Of a stretch of DNA of 64,000 nt, positions 45,437 to 54,350 are shown one piece after another. Below the pieces are notes generated by a model, which did no database searches, was not told the DNA's origin, and saw nothing but the letters and a program-made list of their open reading frames with translations. Made by a program: the position numbers and the translations under genes. Each line of letters starts with the position of its first letter. The stretch's first letter is position 1. Source of the stretch: Leptospira terpstrae serovar Hualin str. LT 11-33 = ATCC 700639 (GTDB lineage: Bacteria; Spirochaetota; Leptospiria; Leptospirales; Leptospiraceae); the NCBI RefSeq assembly GCF_000332495.1, contig NZ_AOGW02000006.1, positions 496,001 to 560,000 on the forward strand. The letters are read 5' to 3'.

Positions 45437-46006
45437 ATGCGGTTTCTTTATTTAATTTTATTACTCCTATTAACTACTTCTTGCGATCGAGACAATTGGC
45501 GCGATCAAATGGAAGAAGAAAATAAAAAAGTCATTCTTAGAGTCGAACAAGACCACAAACAATTTGATTTCTATCGCTTAAATCCAAAAGAATGGTCTGT
45601 TGCATCAAAGACCAAAGAACTAGCAATCGAAAACTTTCTATACGAAGTTTCTAAAAATAGTAAGGCAACATCTTTTTATGTTAGTTGGGAAGAAAAACTA
45701 ACCATAATTTTTCCAAACATAAAAGGAGCAGGGACATTACTTGACACAACTCCTCTAACTGAATATAGGAAAGTATTAGAAAGTCGTGAAGAAATTGCAT
45801 TTGCAGATCTAAGCAAACTTCTTTCAGGAAAGACTTTTAAAATTGAAAGCATAGATTGGGAAAAACCAAGAATATATGGAAATTTAAGAGGTTATAAACC
45901 TAGTAATATAAAAATTAAAATTATGGGAAAATCTTTCTCTATTCACCAAATTAAAATGGTCTTCCAAACTACATCTGGATACAAAGTCGGGGTTGTTGGT
46001 CCTTAA
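45437..46006 (+). CDS. Small lipoprotein of unknown function
   Basis: This 189-residue protein has signal peptide LYLILLLLLTTSCDRD, with Cys17 as the lipid site. The mature chain starts with a charged helix and contains mostly beta-like segments such as SFYVSWEEKLTIIFPNI and IKMVFQTTSGYKVGVVG. No known domain. It lies between the beta-helix lipoprotein and the TonB-dependent receptor. The ATG at 45437 was chosen because the signal peptide starts there; an earlier in-frame ATG at 45407 would put the hairpin inside the coding region. Confidence 0.75.
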   Translation: MRFLYLILLLLLTTSCDRDNWRDQMEEENKKVILRVEQDHKQFDFYRLNPKEWSVASKTKELAIENFLYEVSKNSKATSFYVSWEEKLTIIFPNIKGAGTLLDTTPLTEYRKVLESREEIAFADLSKLLSGKTFKIESIDWEKPRIYGNLRGYKPSNIKIKIMGKSFSIHQIKMVFQTTSGYKVGVVGP

Positions 46007-46008
46007 AA

Positions 46009-46048
46009 TTGTAATCGTTTTGTAATAATTAGTTCACGTAATCGTAAC
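46009..46048 (+). promoter_or_regulatory. Second tandem Pho-box-like repeat array
   Basis: 7-mers at 46009, 46020, 46031 and 46042 are TTGTAAT, TTGTAAT, AGTTCAC and TCGTAAC, again exactly 11 bp apart. The first two match CTGTCAT at 5 of 7 positions, the others at 3 of 7. TCTAAT at 46053-46058 could be a -10. It precedes the TonB-dependent receptor gene, so both ends of this three-gene module have the same geometry. Confidence 0.5.
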
Positions 46049-46067
46049 TCAATCTAATCCCCTTTTC

Positions 46068-46085
46068 ATTTACGTACACGTAAAT
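46068..46085 (+). promoter_or_regulatory. Palindrome upstream of TonB-dependent receptor
   Basis: ATTTACG (46068-46074), TACA and CGTAAAT (46079-46085) form a perfect 7-bp inverted repeat about 28 bp before the receptor ATG. It may be an operator or a short leader hairpin. No regulator can be named. Confidence 0.4.
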
Positions 46086-46112
46086 TCTATAAGCTTGGCT
46101 CTGAAGGAATTT

Positions 46113-49097
46113 ATGAACTTAATTAAGAAGATAATCATTCTCCCTGCACTGATACTATTTACTTCTTTTGGCATTCTAGCGCAAAGTAATGGATCGATTC
46201 GAGGAACTATCATTGATTCAGAAAACGGAGAGCCGGTATTCGGTGCTACTATCGTTGTAAGATCTGAAAAAAAATTCGCTAAAACTGATTTTGATGGAAA
46301 GTATATTTTAGAACTTCCTCCTGGAACCTACCAAGTGGAGTATCAAATGTATGGATATGGTCCACAAAACCGAACAATCGTTGTAGGTTCTGGAAAACCG
46401 AGCCAAATGAATGTAACATTTGGTGCTCAAGTGTTACAAACTGTTGAAGTGAAAGATCGTGCGATCAATGAATCAGATGCTTCCTTACTACAAGTACAGA
46501 AAAAATCGGCAACAGTTTCAGATGCTATCGGAGCTGAATCAATTAAAAAATCACCAGATTCATCGGCCGGTGATGTGATTAAAAGGGTCACTGGGATTAC
46601 ATTGATTGGTGGTAAGTATGTCTTTGTTCGAGGCTTGGGTGAAAGATATTCTTCCACATATTTAAACGATGCATATATACCTTCTACAGAACCTGACAAA
46701 AGGGTTGTACCTTTAGATTTGTTTCCAGCAAATTTAATCAAGAACATTCGAGTAATCAAAACTTTTGTACCAGAAGAGTCAGCAGAGTTCTCTGGAGGAC
46801 TTGTTAAAATTGAAACAAAAGAATATCCTGATGAATTTACGATGAAAGTTGGTTTTGGCGTTGGTTATAACGGAAACACAACGAGAAAAAAATGGCAAAC
46901 CTTTGATGGTGGAGATTTTTTTGGAAGACCAACTTCTAACCAGGAGCTGCCTTCTGCAGTCAAAGCTGTTCCTGATTTTCTACCTTTTGAGCCAGGAAGT
47001 CGTTTCGGTGGAATTAATCCTACACTCATCAATATTGGTGCTACTTCTTTTCCTTCACAATGGACACCAGACACTACAAAAGCACCATATGATAAAAACT
47101 TTAACTTAACTGTTGGAAATACTTTTAAGTTAACAGAATCAGGACAAAGACTAGGAGTTATATTTGGTACTACTCATTCTGTTGACTATCGTTTCAGACG
47201 GCAAAAAGACGTAAGATATATTCCCGGAAACCCAGTTTCTCTAGCAGTTAAAGATTTAACAACGGTCTCTCCTTTGCAGACGCAAGATGCAGATATCTAT
47301 GTCGAAGATCGTTTATTCGGAAACAATTTAAACTTTGCCTATGAACCAATGAGTGGCCAACAATTCTTCTTAAAGAATTTCTATTCAGTATCTTCAGAGA
47401 AATCAGTTAGGGAATCAGTCGGAACTAATAATATTGATAACTTTCAATTCTTCTCTCAAACTAACGACTTCATTAGCAGACAATTGTTTAATTCAAGTTT
47501 TGGCGGTAAACATGCGGTCAATTTAGGTTCTTTAAGTAGACCTCATACACTTGATTGGCAAGTCAATTATGGAGAAGCGAAAAGAGATGAGCCGAATTTG
47601 ACACAACAGGTTTGGCGAAGGTCTTCAACAAGTCCTGTAACGACTGTTCCCACAAGATTAGGAAATAACCCTGATGGTTCAAGGTTCTACTCCACCTCTA
47701 ATGATACTGTTAGAAGTTTTAGTGTGGCTTATGAAATCCCATTTGACCAATGGAACGGACTTAAGTCTTCCTTTAAGTTTGGAGGTTCCGCCTTGGATCG
47801 CTTCAAATCATTTACCTTTAGAGAATTTGGATCCAAATCTAACATAGGAACTACGACCACCGACTTATACCCAGTGCCAGGAGAAATTGTTTATAATCCC
47901 TTAGAATTTTTGCGAACAAATAGTACAGGTCTTGCAAATAGAACTTTTTCCGAAAGACAAGTGGAACCGAATGCGTATGACGCATATCAAAAGTTACACT
48001 CTTATTTTTCTCAATTTGATGTCCCATTATTCCCTAAGTTTAGGTTTATTGGGGGAGCAAGGTATGAAGACTCCTACCAAAAGGTTAAAACATTTGTTCT
48101 AAAGGAACAATTCGATGTAAGACGACCAGGTTATGGTTGTGATACAGGATCTGAAGGAGAGCGAATTCTATTAGTAAAAAATAATATTTGTTCTGCTGAT
48201 AATAACGGTGTTGGTGAAATTAGAACTAAAGATATTTTGCCTAGTGTTAATTTTGTTTATGAATTTCTTCAAGATCAAAATTTAAGATTTGGGTATACTC
48301 AAACACTAACAAGACCTGATTTCAGAGAAATGTCTCCATTTGCATTTACTCCTTATTTCGGTGGAGATAGAATCCGAGGAAATCCAAATCTCCAAAGAAC
48401 TTACATTCATAACTTTGACTTTCGATATGAATACTTTATGGGTGGAGCAAACTATGTGGGGGCTGGTGTATTTCATAAAGACCTCTCCAATCCGATTGAG
48501 TTGATTGGACAGCCAGTCGCTGGTCAAATTTCACCTTTTTTCACTTATGCGAATGCGAATCGTGCAACTATCCGTGGTGTAGAGTTGGATTTCCGAAGAG
48601 AATTTTTTGATAAATTCCGATTTGAAACCAATGTGTTCTTTATCAAATCTCTTGTAAATGTTGTGTCTTGGGAACAATATACAATTTCGAAGGCAGGATT
48701 GTTAGATCCTATCGATAGAAGTTTTTCTTACGATCCCACAAACATTCGACGACCATTACAAGGACAGTCTGACTTCGTAGCAAACTTGAAGTTTGATGTG
48801 TATTTGAATAAACTAAAAACAACTACAATTGGTTTATATTACAACTACTTCGGGGATAGGATCTTTGTTGTTGGTGCGAACGGAACTCCAGATGCTTATG
48901 AACGCGGTGTTGGATTAACAGACATTGTCTTCTCCCATAAGATGGACGATAAATTGGATTTCAAATTTGCAGCAAAAAACGTAACAGATCAAAGATTTAG
49001 AATCTATGTGAAGGATGAATTACTCAACGAAGAAAAACTTTTCCGCTCCTATCGGGAAGGGGTTTCTTTCTCGATGTCAATGGGTTATAAGTTCTAA
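46113..49097 (+). CDS. TonB-dependent receptor with carboxypeptidase-regulatory N-terminal domain
   Basis: This 994-residue outer-membrane transporter has a signal peptide ([14 protein letters not shown]). A CarboxypepD_reg-like beta-sandwich follows ([23 protein letters not shown]), then a plug domain with [32 protein letters not shown], and the C-terminal beta-barrel ending in [12 protein letters not shown] with a terminal aromatic. The start ATG has GAAGGAA upstream; a TTG at 46095 is less likely. The two lipoprotein genes before it and the 11-bp repeat arrays suggest a starvation-induced uptake system, perhaps for phosphate-containing solutes. The ligand is not deducible. Confidence 0.9.
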   Translation: MNLIKKIIILPALILFTSFGILAQSNGSIRGTIIDSENGEPVFGATIVVRSEKKFAKTDFDGKYILELPPGTYQVEYQMYGYGPQNRTIVVGSGKPSQMNVTFGAQVLQTVEVKDRAINESDASLLQVQKKSATVSDAIGAESIKKSPDSSAGDVIKRVTGITLIGGKYVFVRGLGERYSSTYLNDAYIPSTEPDKRVVPLDLFPANLIKNIRVIKTFVPEESAEFSGGLVKIETKEYPDEFTMKVGFGVGYNGNTTRKKWQTFDGGDFFGRPTSNQELPSAVKAVPDFLPFEPGSRFGGINPTLINIGATSFPSQWTPDTTKAPYDKNFNLTVGNTFKLTESGQRLGVIFGTTHSVDYRFRRQKDVRYIPGNPVSLAVKDLTTVSPLQTQDADIYVEDRLFGNNLNFAYEPMSGQQFFLKNFYSVSSEKSVRESVGTNNIDNFQFFSQTNDFISRQLFNSSFGGKHAVNLGSLSRPHTLDWQVNYGEAKRDEPNLTQQVWRRSSTSPVTTVPTRLGNNPDGSRFYSTSNDTVRSFSVAYEIPFDQWNGLKSSFKFGGSALDRFKSFTFREFGSKSNIGTTTTDLYPVPGEIVYNPLEFLRTNSTGLANRTFSERQVEPNAYDAYQKLHSYFSQFDVPLFPKFRFIGGARYEDSYQKVKTFVLKEQFDVRRPGYGCDTGSEGERILLVKNNICSADNNGVGEIRTKDILPSVNFVYEFLQDQNLRFGYTQTLTRPDFREMSPFAFTPYFGGDRIRGNPNLQRTYIHNFDFRYEYFMGGANYVGAGVFHKDLSNPIELIGQPVAGQISPFFTYANANRATIRGVELDFRREFFDKFRFETNVFFIKSLVNVVSWEQYTISKAGLLDPIDRSFSYDPTNIRRPLQGQSDFVANLKFDVYLNKLKTTTIGLYYNYFGDRIFVVGANGTPDAYERGVGLTDIVFSHKMDDKLDFKFAAKNVTDQRFRIYVKDELLNEEKLFRSYREGVSFSMSMGYKF

Positions 49098-49119
49098 TTA
49101 ATCTATAAGATATAGTTTA

Positions 49120-49157
49120 AGAGCTATCAAACTTTGCATTCAGAGTTTGATAGCTCT
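49120..49157. terminator. 14-bp inverted repeat after the TonB-dependent receptor
   Basis: Positions 49120-49133 (AGAGCTATCAAACT) pair perfectly with 49144-49157. It lies 22 bp after the receptor stop, before the convergent SPFH gene. A T-rich tail is weak but the stem is very stable, so a bidirectional terminator is likely. Confidence 0.8.
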
Positions 49158-49263
49158 CAGTTCTTAAAAATATTTCTGTTCAAAACATTTTAGAAAAAAA
49201 TTGAAATTTTTACTTTTGAATTAGTATATAAAATTCTCTAAAATAGATTTTCTGACTCCATTC

Positions 49264-50091
49264 CTACTTCCCATCTGCATTCACGATGATAGGCAATCCA
49301 TCCTTCCCATTGGGAACAAAAATCAATTTGTTATTCGGATTTTCCATTGCCTTCAATTGAATGTATCTTGGTGTCAATGATTCCGAAATCATCTTTTGCG
49401 CTTTCGCTTGTGCTTCGGCCTCAATGAGTACAGCCTTGGCTCTACCATCGGCACTTATTTGTTGGATTTCCGCATCTCGTTTGGCAATATTGATTTCGAA
49501 CTTCATTTGTTCTTGTTCTTGTTGTTTAGTGAGTTTGCTTTCAATCGCTTTCAAAATCGAAGGACTATACTCTACATCATCAATAATTACATCATCAATT
49601 TCGACATGTTTGTCTTTTAACTTTTCAGTAAGAGATTTTTTAATTTGTGAAGAAACATTTGGTGTTTCTTTGGAAATAGAAACCATATTGTAAGCAGAAA
49701 GAATATTTCGAATGGCAGTTCGAAATTGAGGTTTGACCACCTTTTCATAGTAGTCCCTTCCTATTTCCATTTGCAATTCATAGATTTCATTTTGGATCGG
49801 TCGTATAATGATCGCCGCACTTACAGTGATTGTTAAATCATCGCGAGTTAGAACCTCTACCTTTTCTTGGTAGCTACTCCATTGGATGGAGTAGACATAA
49901 ACGCTATTCCAAGGCATGTAGGTTTGCACTCTGGATTCGAGTGGCTTTTGGCTGAGCCCCGTGCTATACGGCCGCCACATCAGTCCTACCTCTCCTGGAC
50001 TTATGATTGAGATACAAGACGCCAAAGAAAGGCTCACACCTAAAATGGAGAGGAACTGGAAACTGTTTGGAAAAATGGATCGACGTTTCAT
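49264..50091 (-). CDS. SPFH/prohibitin-family lipoprotein
   Basis: This 275-residue protein has an N-terminal hydrophobic segment with lipobox LSLASC, then GEVGLMWRPYSTGLS and the SPFH domain (VEVLTRDDLTITVSAAIIIRP, FRTAIRNILSAYNMV). A C-terminal coiled coil follows (KQQEQEQMKFEINIAKRDAEIQQ, then DGRAKAVLIEAEAQAKAQ). SPFH proteins oligomerise on membranes as scaffolds and protease modulators. The lipobox suggests periplasmic or outer-membrane anchoring, unlike classical HflK/HflC. It is divergent from an ankyrin lipoprotein (24-bp gap). Confidence 0.85.
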   Translation of the reverse strand: MKRRSIFPNSFQFLSILGVSLSLASCISIISPGEVGLMWRPYSTGLSQKPLESRVQTYMPWNSVYVYSIQWSSYQEKVEVLTRDDLTITVSAAIIIRPIQNEIYELQMEIGRDYYEKVVKPQFRTAIRNILSAYNMVSISKETPNVSSQIKKSLTEKLKDKHVEIDDVIIDDVEYSPSILKAIESKLTKQQEQEQMKFEINIAKRDAEIQQISADGRAKAVLIEAEAQAKAQKMISESLTPRYIQLKAMENPNNKLIFVPNGKDGLPIIVNADGK

Positions 50092-50115
50092 GGCTAAACC
50101 ATTAGACTAAAACCG

Positions 50116-50610
50116 ATGTTACAATTTCTATCCAGTCGATTTTTAACTAAATTCCTTTTCATTACAATTTTTTCGCTACTGGTTGGAGTCAATCTTTCCT
50201 GTATCGAAGATGAAACTGTAGTGAAAGCTCCCATGAGTCGGGAACTTCGTCTTTTCCAGGCAGTGGAAAAAGGTAACTTAGAATTAGTAAAAGACCTTTT
50301 GGCCGAAGGAGTTTCCATCAATGCAAAGGATTCCTTAGGCAATTCCGCGCTTATCAAAGCAGTGGATGAAGAAGAGTTAGCAATTGTAAAATTTTTGATC
50401 CATAAAGGTGCCAATGTCAACTTACGGAACACCACCGGTGAGACAGCCCTTTACCGAGCTGTCTACCGTGGCAATTTGGATTTAGTCAAACTTTTAGTGA
50501 CTGCTGGAGCAGAGACAAAAGTGAAAACGGTGGGAGGCATTAGTGTTCTGGAGCTTGCCGAGGAACGGGGAGAAGAGGGGATTTTAAACTATTTGTCTTC
50601 TCGAAAATAG
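50116..50610 (+). CDS. Ankyrin-repeat lipoprotein
   Basis: This 164-residue protein has a signal peptide ending in VGVNLSC, and then about four ankyrin repeats (residues 45-160). The repeats are visible as AVEKGNLELVKDLLAEGVSI, NALIKAV-type units and VYRGNLDLVKLLVTAGAE. Ankyrin repeats mediate protein contacts; a partner, often a periplasmic catalase or other enzyme, cannot be named here. It is divergent from the SPFH gene, and a hairpin with a T run follows. Confidence 0.85.
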   Translation: MLQFLSSRFLTKFLFITIFSLLVGVNLSCIEDETVVKAPMSRELRLFQAVEKGNLELVKDLLAEGVSINAKDSLGNSALIKAVDEEELAIVKFLIHKGANVNLRNTTGETALYRAVYRGNLDLVKLLVTAGAETKVKTVGGISVLELAEERGEEGILNYLSSRK

Positions 50611-50633
50611 GAAATCCAACTTAAGTAGCGGTT

Positions 50634-50705
50634 ATGCGTCTATTGATCATTAACGCATCGCTTCGGGACAATCTCGAGCTCGACCTTCGCCACATAAGCT
50701 TTTGA
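50634..50705 (+). pseudogene. Possible short ORF or gene remnant
   Basis: A 23-codon frame with ATG and TGA lies in a stretch more GC-rich than its surroundings. Its start, MRLLIINASLRDNLEL, looks protein-like. It has no Shine-Dalgarno. It may be a leftover of a deleted gene or a chance frame. Confidence 0.2.
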
Positions 50706-50720
50706 AATACCAGTAGATAT

Positions 50721-50768
50721 GATTTGCAGAAATTGAAAAGCTTACATATAGTTTCTGCAAATCTTTTT
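50721..50768 (+). terminator. Intrinsic terminator after the ankyrin lipoprotein gene
   Basis: GATTTGCAGAAA (50721-50732) pairs perfectly with TTTCTGCAAATC (50752-50763), followed by a TTTTT run (50764-50768). It reads for the plus strand and touches the end of the convergent M20 peptidase gene. Confidence 0.8.
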
Positions 50769-50773
50769 CTCTT

Positions 50774-52213
50774 CTACTGATTCATCTCCACTAAAGTTTC
50801 AAAAAGTATTTTTGTTCCGAGTTCCAAGTTATCAATAGTCATGTTTTCATTCTTTCCATGCATTCCATCAATATCTTCCGATTTGAGAACTGCGGGAATC
50901 AAACCATAGGCTTTGATTCCTACTCGTCTTAAATAGGAATTATCCGTTTTCCCTGGCGAAAGAAAGGGAGTCACTGTACTATTCGGAAATTTATTTACGG
51001 ACACTGCTGCCAATGTACTAAAAAAACGCGTGTTGATAGGAGATACATCCGTTGGATTGATATCGGTAAAAGTAATTTCTGCTTTGTATTTCTCCGCGAT
51101 GGATTTAACTTTTTTGGCAAATTCCTCAATGTCAACACCGGGAAGTGTGCGGATATCCAATCTTCCTGAAGCCTCTCCTGCAATTACATTCTCTCCCCCT
51201 TCCCCTTCTGTCGTGCGAAACCCAGTGATTGATTTCGTATTAGTTGTCATAGCCGTTAGGTGGCGGTTACTTCGAATGGTTCCGTGCAATAAGGGTTTGA
51301 TCAAAGGGTTTCTGGCATTCTTCAAAAAAAATGAATTAGGAAAAGAGCTGATAGTTCCTAGTTGATAAAAAAATGCATCAGTTTCTGAAGTTATACGAAT
51401 ATCAGATTCCAGTTCTCTTACTTCATTAAAAAATTGGATTAGGGATAACGCAGGATATTGAGGTGGTGGAGAAGATCCGTGTCCACTCGTTCCTGTGATT
51501 TTCGCACGTAACCAGATGTTTCCTTTTTCCGCATACTGAATGTTAAAGATGGTCGCACCAGGAATCACGATGTCCCTTGTCGCCACTCCGCCTTCATTGA
51601 TAGCGTATTCATATCCTTCAAAAACTTGTTTTTGTTTTGAAGTCATGTATTTTCCACCTAACACAGATCCTGATTCTTCGTCTGCAAGAGCCAAATACAT
51701 GATCTTTCTAGTTCTTGGAATTCCCGATCGTTTGATCTCAAGAAAAGCGATTAATTCCATAACGGCCATTCCTTTCATATCAATCGCACCACGCCCCCAA
51801 ACACGACCTTCACTCACTGTTCCCGATAGAGGAGGCAACTTCCATTCTTTAGTATCAAATTCTACTGTATCTAAATGGTTTGCGAGGATGATTCCTGATT
51901 CTGGATTTTGCACTGTAGCAGGTAATTCTGCTATCAAATTGGGTCTTGTTGGGTATTTGGGAACAAAGACAAAACGAGAAGGGATTCCTTCTTTAGCCAG
52001 AACTCCTTGGATGTATTTTGCAACCTGGATTTCATTTCCACGAACAGAAGGGATCTTTAATAGATCTGATAGGAGTTTGACCGCTTCTGTTCTACGAGCT
52101 TCCCAATTGACTTTGGGATAAGACTGTTTCAGTTCTGCATACTTTACTTTTTGACCGAAGGAACATTGTAAAAAGAATCCTGTTACGATTGATAACGAAA
52201 TGAAAAACTTCAT
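50774..52213 (-). CDS. M20-family metallopeptidase (carboxypeptidase/deacylase), exported
   Basis: This 479-residue protein begins with a signal peptide ending in Phe-Leu-Gln-Cys (possible lipobox). It carries the M20 di-zinc motifs: LANHLDTVEFD, VWGRGAIDMKGMAVMELIAF, LALADEESGSVLGG and a dimerisation-domain AKITGTSGHGSS segment. A C-terminal MHGKNENMTID supplies the last His/Glu. Members remove C-terminal residues or acyl groups from peptides and amino acids. The substrate is unknown. It is followed in the same direction by the methyltransferase 70 bp upstream of its start. Confidence 0.88.
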   Translation of the reverse strand: MKFFISLSIVTGFFLQCSFGQKVKYAELKQSYPKVNWEARRTEAVKLLSDLLKIPSVRGNEIQVAKYIQGVLAKEGIPSRFVFVPKYPTRPNLIAELPATVQNPESGIILANHLDTVEFDTKEWKLPPLSGTVSEGRVWGRGAIDMKGMAVMELIAFLEIKRSGIPRTRKIMYLALADEESGSVLGGKYMTSKQKQVFEGYEYAINEGGVATRDIVIPGATIFNIQYAEKGNIWLRAKITGTSGHGSSPPPQYPALSLIQFFNEVRELESDIRITSETDAFFYQLGTISSFPNSFFLKNARNPLIKPLLHGTIRSNRHLTAMTTNTKSITGFRTTEGEGGENVIAGEASGRLDIRTLPGVDIEEFAKKVKSIAEKYKAEITFTDINPTDVSPINTRFFSTLAAVSVNKFPNSTVTPFLSPGKTDNSYLRRVGIKAYGLIPAVLKSEDIDGMHGKNENMTIDNLELGTKILFETLVEMNQ

Positions 52214-52283
52214 GAAACTATTTCTCCTTCTTCTTCCGAAGAAAGAGAATCACGGATTTCGAAACTTGAAAGAAAAAACTAAC

Positions 52284-52886
52284 TTAGATTTTTCGTAAAA
52301 CAAGGCGGACAATGGCAGCCTTTCCTCTATGGAACGGACTTTCGTTTAGTTCAATCTCTAAAGCCTCTTCGTATTCTACGTTCATTTCTGAAAAGTCCAT
52401 ACGCAAATCTTTTAGATTACTTAACATATCCGGATCTTTCGGACCACCTGAAGTATATTGTAGTTGGTCAGGGGAGAATGCTTCTAATAACAAAATTCCA
52501 CCAGTTTTTAAAGTCCGAACACAATTTCTATGAATGGTAGTTCGAATTGATTTGTGAAAGTGACAATAAATCAAAGCAACCATATCCATTTGCTCCGGAG
52601 CGTAAGGATAATTCAATGCATCAGAAATTTCGTAATGAAAACTTACATTTTTTTCTTTTGCAAGAGCCGTTGCTTTTTGTTTTCCTTCCTCGGATTGGTC
52701 AAATGCAAATACATCCCAACCTAAGCCTGCAGCAAATACAGCATTTCTCCCTTCTCCTTCGCAAGGAAAAAGGATTCTTCCTTTTTTTAAATTAGGCAAA
52801 CGAGTGCGTAAAAAATCATTTGGATCTTTGCCGTAAACATAATCCTCGTTCGCATAACGTTCGTTCCAGAAAGATTTAGAATACAT
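52284..52886 (-). CDS. Class I SAM-dependent methyltransferase
   Basis: This 200-residue protein has FWNERYANEDYVYGKDPNDFL at the start (TehB-like layout). The SAM-binding motif I region is RILFPCEGEGRNAVFAA, followed by FAFDQSEEGKQKA and a post-I acidic segment. Motif IV lies in DMVALIYCHF and LLLEAFS is in the second half. The glycine-rich loop is CEGEGRN rather than the usual GxGxG. Tellurite or thiopurine-type methylation is possible but unproven. Stand-alone between the M20 peptidase and nitroreductase genes on the same strand. Confidence 0.82.
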   Translation of the reverse strand: MYSKSFWNERYANEDYVYGKDPNDFLRTRLPNLKKGRILFPCEGEGRNAVFAAGLGWDVFAFDQSEEGKQKATALAKEKNVSFHYEISDALNYPYAPEQMDMVALIYCHFHKSIRTTIHRNCVRTLKTGGILLLEAFSPDQLQYTSGGPKDPDMLSNLKDLRMDFSEMNVEYEEALEIELNESPFHRGKAAIVRLVLRKI

Positions 52887-52958
52887 AATATCCCTGCTGT
52901 TTTTTATTTTTATAGTCGGATCATCATATACTAATCTTTCTGAATAGGAAGTTCTTTT

Positions 52959-53651
52959 TCAATAGAAACGAAGTAAATCTTCAGCTGATTCCCTTGGCGT
53001 GTGGAAACGATTGAGATCTGAATCAGGTTTTGGATATCCAATACTTAAGCCCATGATCACCTTTTCTTCTTTGGGTAATTCAAGAGAAGCCCGAACCACA
53101 TCCGGAAAAGCTCCAAGTGCCGCTTGTGGACAAGTTCCCAATCCTTCTTCTCTTGCTAAAAGCAGAACCGACTGAACAAAACAACCCAAATCAATTCCGA
53201 CAAAAAAGTTAAGATCAAATTTGGATGTTATAAAAACTGCTGTAGGTGCTCCAAAAAATGCAAAGTTACGAAGCATAAATTGGTCTCTTGCTTCTTTATC
53301 TTTTCTATCAATCCCTGCAACACCGTAGATTTTCATTCCCAAATCAAACATTCGTTTTTTGGCATCACTAGGATAGGATTCTGGCCAATTTGTTTCTGGC
53401 TGCGGTGTAGACTCACGAGCTGCTTTTGTTAGGTTTCTTGCCAACAGGTCTTTTTTTTCCCCACTCACAATATGAACCTTCCATGGTTGTGAGTTTTTCC
53501 AACTGGGTGTCCGCAGAGCTTTTTCAAAAATTGTCTTCAGGGTTGTTTCTGGAATTGGTTGGGGTAAATACTCTCGAATGCTATGTCTAGTTTCTAAAGC
53601 TTCGGTGATGGTGGCTGTTTTTCCGTGGATGGATATCAATTCAGAGTTCAT
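52959..53651 (-). CDS. Nitroreductase family oxidoreductase
   Basis: This 230-residue flavoprotein has ETRHSIREYLPQPIP, with Arg/Ser residues that bind FMN, TPSWKNSQPWKVHIVSG, and the C-terminal VIMGLSIGYPKPDSDLNRF. A GIDLGCFVQSVLLLAREEGLGTCPQ segment fits the fold. NAD(P)H-dependent reduction of nitro compounds, quinones or flavins is expected. The start has an AGGAG ribosome binding site. Two palindromic operators lie just upstream, shared with the divergent tetR gene, so TetR probably controls it. Confidence 0.9.
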   Translation of the reverse strand: MNSELISIHGKTATITEALETRHSIREYLPQPIPETTLKTIFEKALRTPSWKNSQPWKVHIVSGEKKDLLARNLTKAARESTPQPETNWPESYPSDAKKRMFDLGMKIYGVAGIDRKDKEARDQFMLRNFAFFGAPTAVFITSKFDLNFFVGIDLGCFVQSVLLLAREEGLGTCPQAALGAFPDVVRASLELPKEEKVIMGLSIGYPKPDSDLNRFHTPRESAEDLLRFY

Positions 53652-53670
53652 TTGGTTTCTCCTAGGCTAC

Positions 53671-53692
53671 ATACATACCAGTCGGTATGTAT
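53671..53692. promoter_or_regulatory. TetR-type operator copy 1
   Basis: ATACATACC, AGTC and GGTATGTAT form a perfect 9-bp inverted repeat with a 4-bp spacer. It lies between the divergent nitroreductase and tetR genes, typical of a TetR dimer site. Confidence 0.75.
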
Positions 53693-53707
53693 TGGCAAGA
53701 ACTTTTC

Positions 53708-53729
53708 ATACAGACCAGTTGGTATAAAT
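53708..53729. promoter_or_regulatory. TetR-type operator copy 2
   Basis: ATACAGACC, AGTT and GGTATAAAT is an imperfect copy of the first operator, with its centre exactly 37 bp away. Two sites suggest control of both divergent promoters by cooperative binding. Confidence 0.7.
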
Positions 53730-53768
53730 TCTTGCATAGATTCGGTAACCGTCGATTTTGGGGGAGAA

Positions 53769-54350
53769 ATGAAAAAAGAACCAACTCGTGTACGCCTCCT
53801 CCAAGTCAGTCGGCATCTTTTTTTAAAACAAGGTTATTCGGAAACAGGACTCAACCAAATTGTAGAGGAAGCAAAAACTGTTAAAGCCAGTCTATACCAA
53901 CATTTTTCTTCCAAGGAAATGTTAGGGAAGGAGGTGCTTAGGTTATATTCCGAAGAAAATCTAACATTGCTTAAATCCTTAATGAAACGAAATCCAAAAC
54001 CATTAGATTTTGTAAAAGCTTGGGTTCGTATCCTTTCCAGAGAGGCAAGGGAATCACAACTTTATGGTTGTGGTATGGCTAACTTTCGTGCACAAATTGC
54101 TCCACAAGAATTAGAGATACTTAAAGAAATTGAAGAAATTGCAAACAAAACTATCAATTGTTTGGCAGAGTATTTGGAAGAGTCGGTTGAAAATGGTCAT
54201 TTAAATTCTAAAGTAGATTGTCGTTTACTCGCCAAACATTTATTCTTTGTTTATGAAGGGGTTTTGCAAGGATACAGGTTGCTTGATGACAGAAGGTCAT
54301 TGGATGAATTGTATAAAATTGCTGAAAGTTTGATCCCATCTCCTAAATGA
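53769..54350 (+). CDS. TetR/AcrR-family transcriptional regulator
   Basis: This 193-residue repressor has an N-terminal helix-turn-helix (RVRLLQVSRHLFLKQGYSETGLNQIVEEA, then KASLYQHFSSKEML) and a ligand-binding C-terminal half with GCGMANFRAQIAPQELEILKEI. The ATG at 53769 (GGGGAGAA before it) replaces an upstream frame that would overlap the operators. It likely represses itself, the downstream TonB-dependent receptor and the nitroreductase. The receptor starts inside its stop codon (ATGA overlap), so the genes are coupled. The inducer is unknown. Confidence 0.9.
   Translation: MKKEPTRVRLLQVSRHLFLKQGYSETGLNQIVEEAKTVKASLYQHFSSKEMLGKEVLRLYSEENLTLLKSLMKRNPKPLDFVKAWVRILSREARESQLYGCGMANFRAQIAPQELEILKEIEEIANKTINCLAEYLEESVENGHLNSKVDCRLLAKHLFFVYEGVLQGYRLLDDRRSLDELYKIAESLIPSPK

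Noticed and set aside
51540..52121. 193-codon open frame antisense to the M20 peptidase
   Set aside because: It is a shadow frame; composition is explained by the peptidase codons and no start signal is seen.
53625..53768. N-terminal extension of the TetR protein
   Set aside because: It would place both operators and the nitroreductase start in the coding sequence; a good ribosome binding site precedes 53769.
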